From Pseudorhodobacter sp. (lineage in GTDB: Bacteria > Pseudomonadota > Alphaproteobacteria > Rhodobacterales > Rhodobacteraceae): DNA of 5,814 bases. Where the stretch lies: the NCBI GenBank assembly GCA_024641255.1, contig JAHEDL010000117.1:1-5814 (forward strand). Direction: 5' to 3'. The stretch's first letter is position 1; each line of letters starts with the position of its first letter. Both the position numbers and the translations under genes were made by a program. This document shows, piece after piece, positions 5,084-5,814 of the stretch. Under the pieces are notes generated by a model, which was not told where the DNA came from, searched no databases, and saw only the letters and a program-made list of their open reading frames with translations.

Positions 5084-5814
5084 ATGACAGACCGGAATGA
5101 CACCATCTCACGGGAAAAGTTTATTGCAGAGTTGCTGCGTTACAAGAAAGGCTCGGTGTCGCGCCGGCATTTTCTGGGCGTGACCGGCTTGGGCGTTGCG
5201 ACGGGCGTTTTGGGTTCGGCGCTGCCGGGTCTGCGCGGGGCGGCTTGGGCGCAATCGGGCATCGGGGACCGTGTGGTGCTGGCAAGCTGGCCGAACTACC
5301 ATGATCCGGCAAACTTTGAGGCATTCCAGGCCGCAACAGGTGCGGCTGTGGACATGAGCGTTTTCGGATCGAACGAAGAAATGCTTGCCAAACTGCAAGC
5401 AGGCGGTTCGGGTTGGGATGTGTTTGTTCCAACCAATTACACCATCAGCACCTATGTCGCCGAAGACCTGATCGAACCTTTGGATCTGGCGCGCATCCCC
5501 AACTATGATCTTGCTTCGTTCGATCCGCGTTTTGCCGAACCCGGCACGGTTGACGGCAAGGTTTACGCGGTGTCGCGCAACTGGGGCACCACCGGTTATG
5601 CGGTGAACACTTCGCAAACCGGCGGCAAGAAGCTGACCTCGTGGAAAGAGTTCTGGGATATCACCATGGCCGAGTTTTCGGGCCGCACCATGGTGCATGA
5701 TTACCAGCTAACCACCATCGGCAACGCGCTGAAATATTTTGGCTATTCCTTCAACTCGGTTGACCCCAAGGAACTGGCCGATGCCGAAAAGCTCTTGCTG
5801 GATGTCAAACCGCA
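5084..5814 (+). CDS. PotD-like polyamine-type substrate-binding protein, Tat-exported (3' end outside window)
   Basis: The first 243 residues of an extracellular solute-binding protein that captures ligand in the periplasm and delivers it to the importer whose ATPase is encoded just upstream. The N-terminus carries a twin-arginine signal: SVSRRHFLG (24-32), a hydrophobic stretch and an AWA site with cleavage expected after Ala 56, so it should be exported folded. The mature part follows PotD closely: SWPNY (68-72, aligning with the ligand-contacting Trp and Tyr region), SNEEMLAKLQAGGSGWDVFV (96-115), PTNY (116-119) and WGTTGYAVN. These support spermidine/putrescine or a similar cationic ligand, but members of this family also bind other amines. 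About 100-130 C-terminal residues are missing at the window edge. Permease genes would be expected next. Confidence 0.95.
   Translation, partial: MTDRNDTISREKFIAELLRYKKGSVSRRHFLGVTGLGVATGVLGSALPGLRGAAWAQSGIGDRVVLASWPNYHDPANFEAFQAATGAAVDMSVFGSNEEMLAKLQAGGSGWDVFVPTNYTISTYVAEDLIEPLDLARIPNYDLASFDPRFAEPGTVDGKVYAVSRNWGTTGYAVNTSQTGGKKLTSWKEFWDITMAEFSGRTMVHDYQLTTIGNALKYFGYSFNSVDPKELADAEKLLLDVKP

Noticed and set aside
1..5814. CRISPR arrays, tRNA or rRNA genes, insertion sequences, phage genes
   Set aside because: No regularly spaced repeats, no tRNA-like or rRNA-like sequence and no transposase or phage protein motifs were seen on either strand.

Overview
The window is high-GC DNA whose gene content and style suggest an alphaproteobacterium, most likely of the Rhodobacteraceae (Roseobacter/Paracoccus type). 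The placement rests on general resemblance of the proteins and has not been tested by a search. Every intact gene belongs to a known family. I do not see a wholly new system; the interest lies in how small-molecule uptake and catabolism are wired and in a degraded transporter operon.

Left part (1-2115, minus strand). Reading in the direction of transcription there is a complete Ldh2-family NAD(P)-dependent oxidoreductase (1010-2023). Next comes a short degraded stretch (684-903) that looks like a ribosome binding site and signal-peptide start joined to the last CBS domain of a ProV-type glycine betaine/proline transporter ATPase, with a visible frameshift. It is followed by the N-terminal 209 residues of an aldehyde dehydrogenase of the alpha-ketoglutaric-semialdehyde dehydrogenase type (1-629, cut by the window edge).

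Regulator and its sites. A LysR-type regulator (2126-3043, plus strand) is divergent from the Ldh2 gene. The intergenic region contains a 48-bp element with two conserved boxes, one being the palindrome TTCA-N7-TGAA (T-N11-A). A second copy with the same orientation and internal spacing (977-1024) overlaps the 3' end of the Ldh2 gene and precedes the remnant/aldehyde dehydrogenase unit. The simplest reading is that the LysR protein controls both minus-strand units and its own promoter.

Right part (3064-5814). A LuxR-type regulator with a non-receiver N-terminal domain (3064-3852, minus) is convergent with lysR and divergent from the start of a spermidine/putrescine-type ABC importer: ATPase (3952-5052), then a Tat-exported PotD-like binding protein (5084 to the window end). 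A 28-bp dyad at 3879-3906 sits between the LuxR gene and the importer and is the obvious operator candidate. Permease genes are expected downstream, outside the window.

Together the region looks like a catabolic island: an importer for a polyamine or other cationic amine under a LuxR regulator, next to a LysR-controlled oxidoreductase and semialdehyde dehydrogenase that may feed carbon into 2-oxoglutarate. The actual substrates cannot be read from the sequence.
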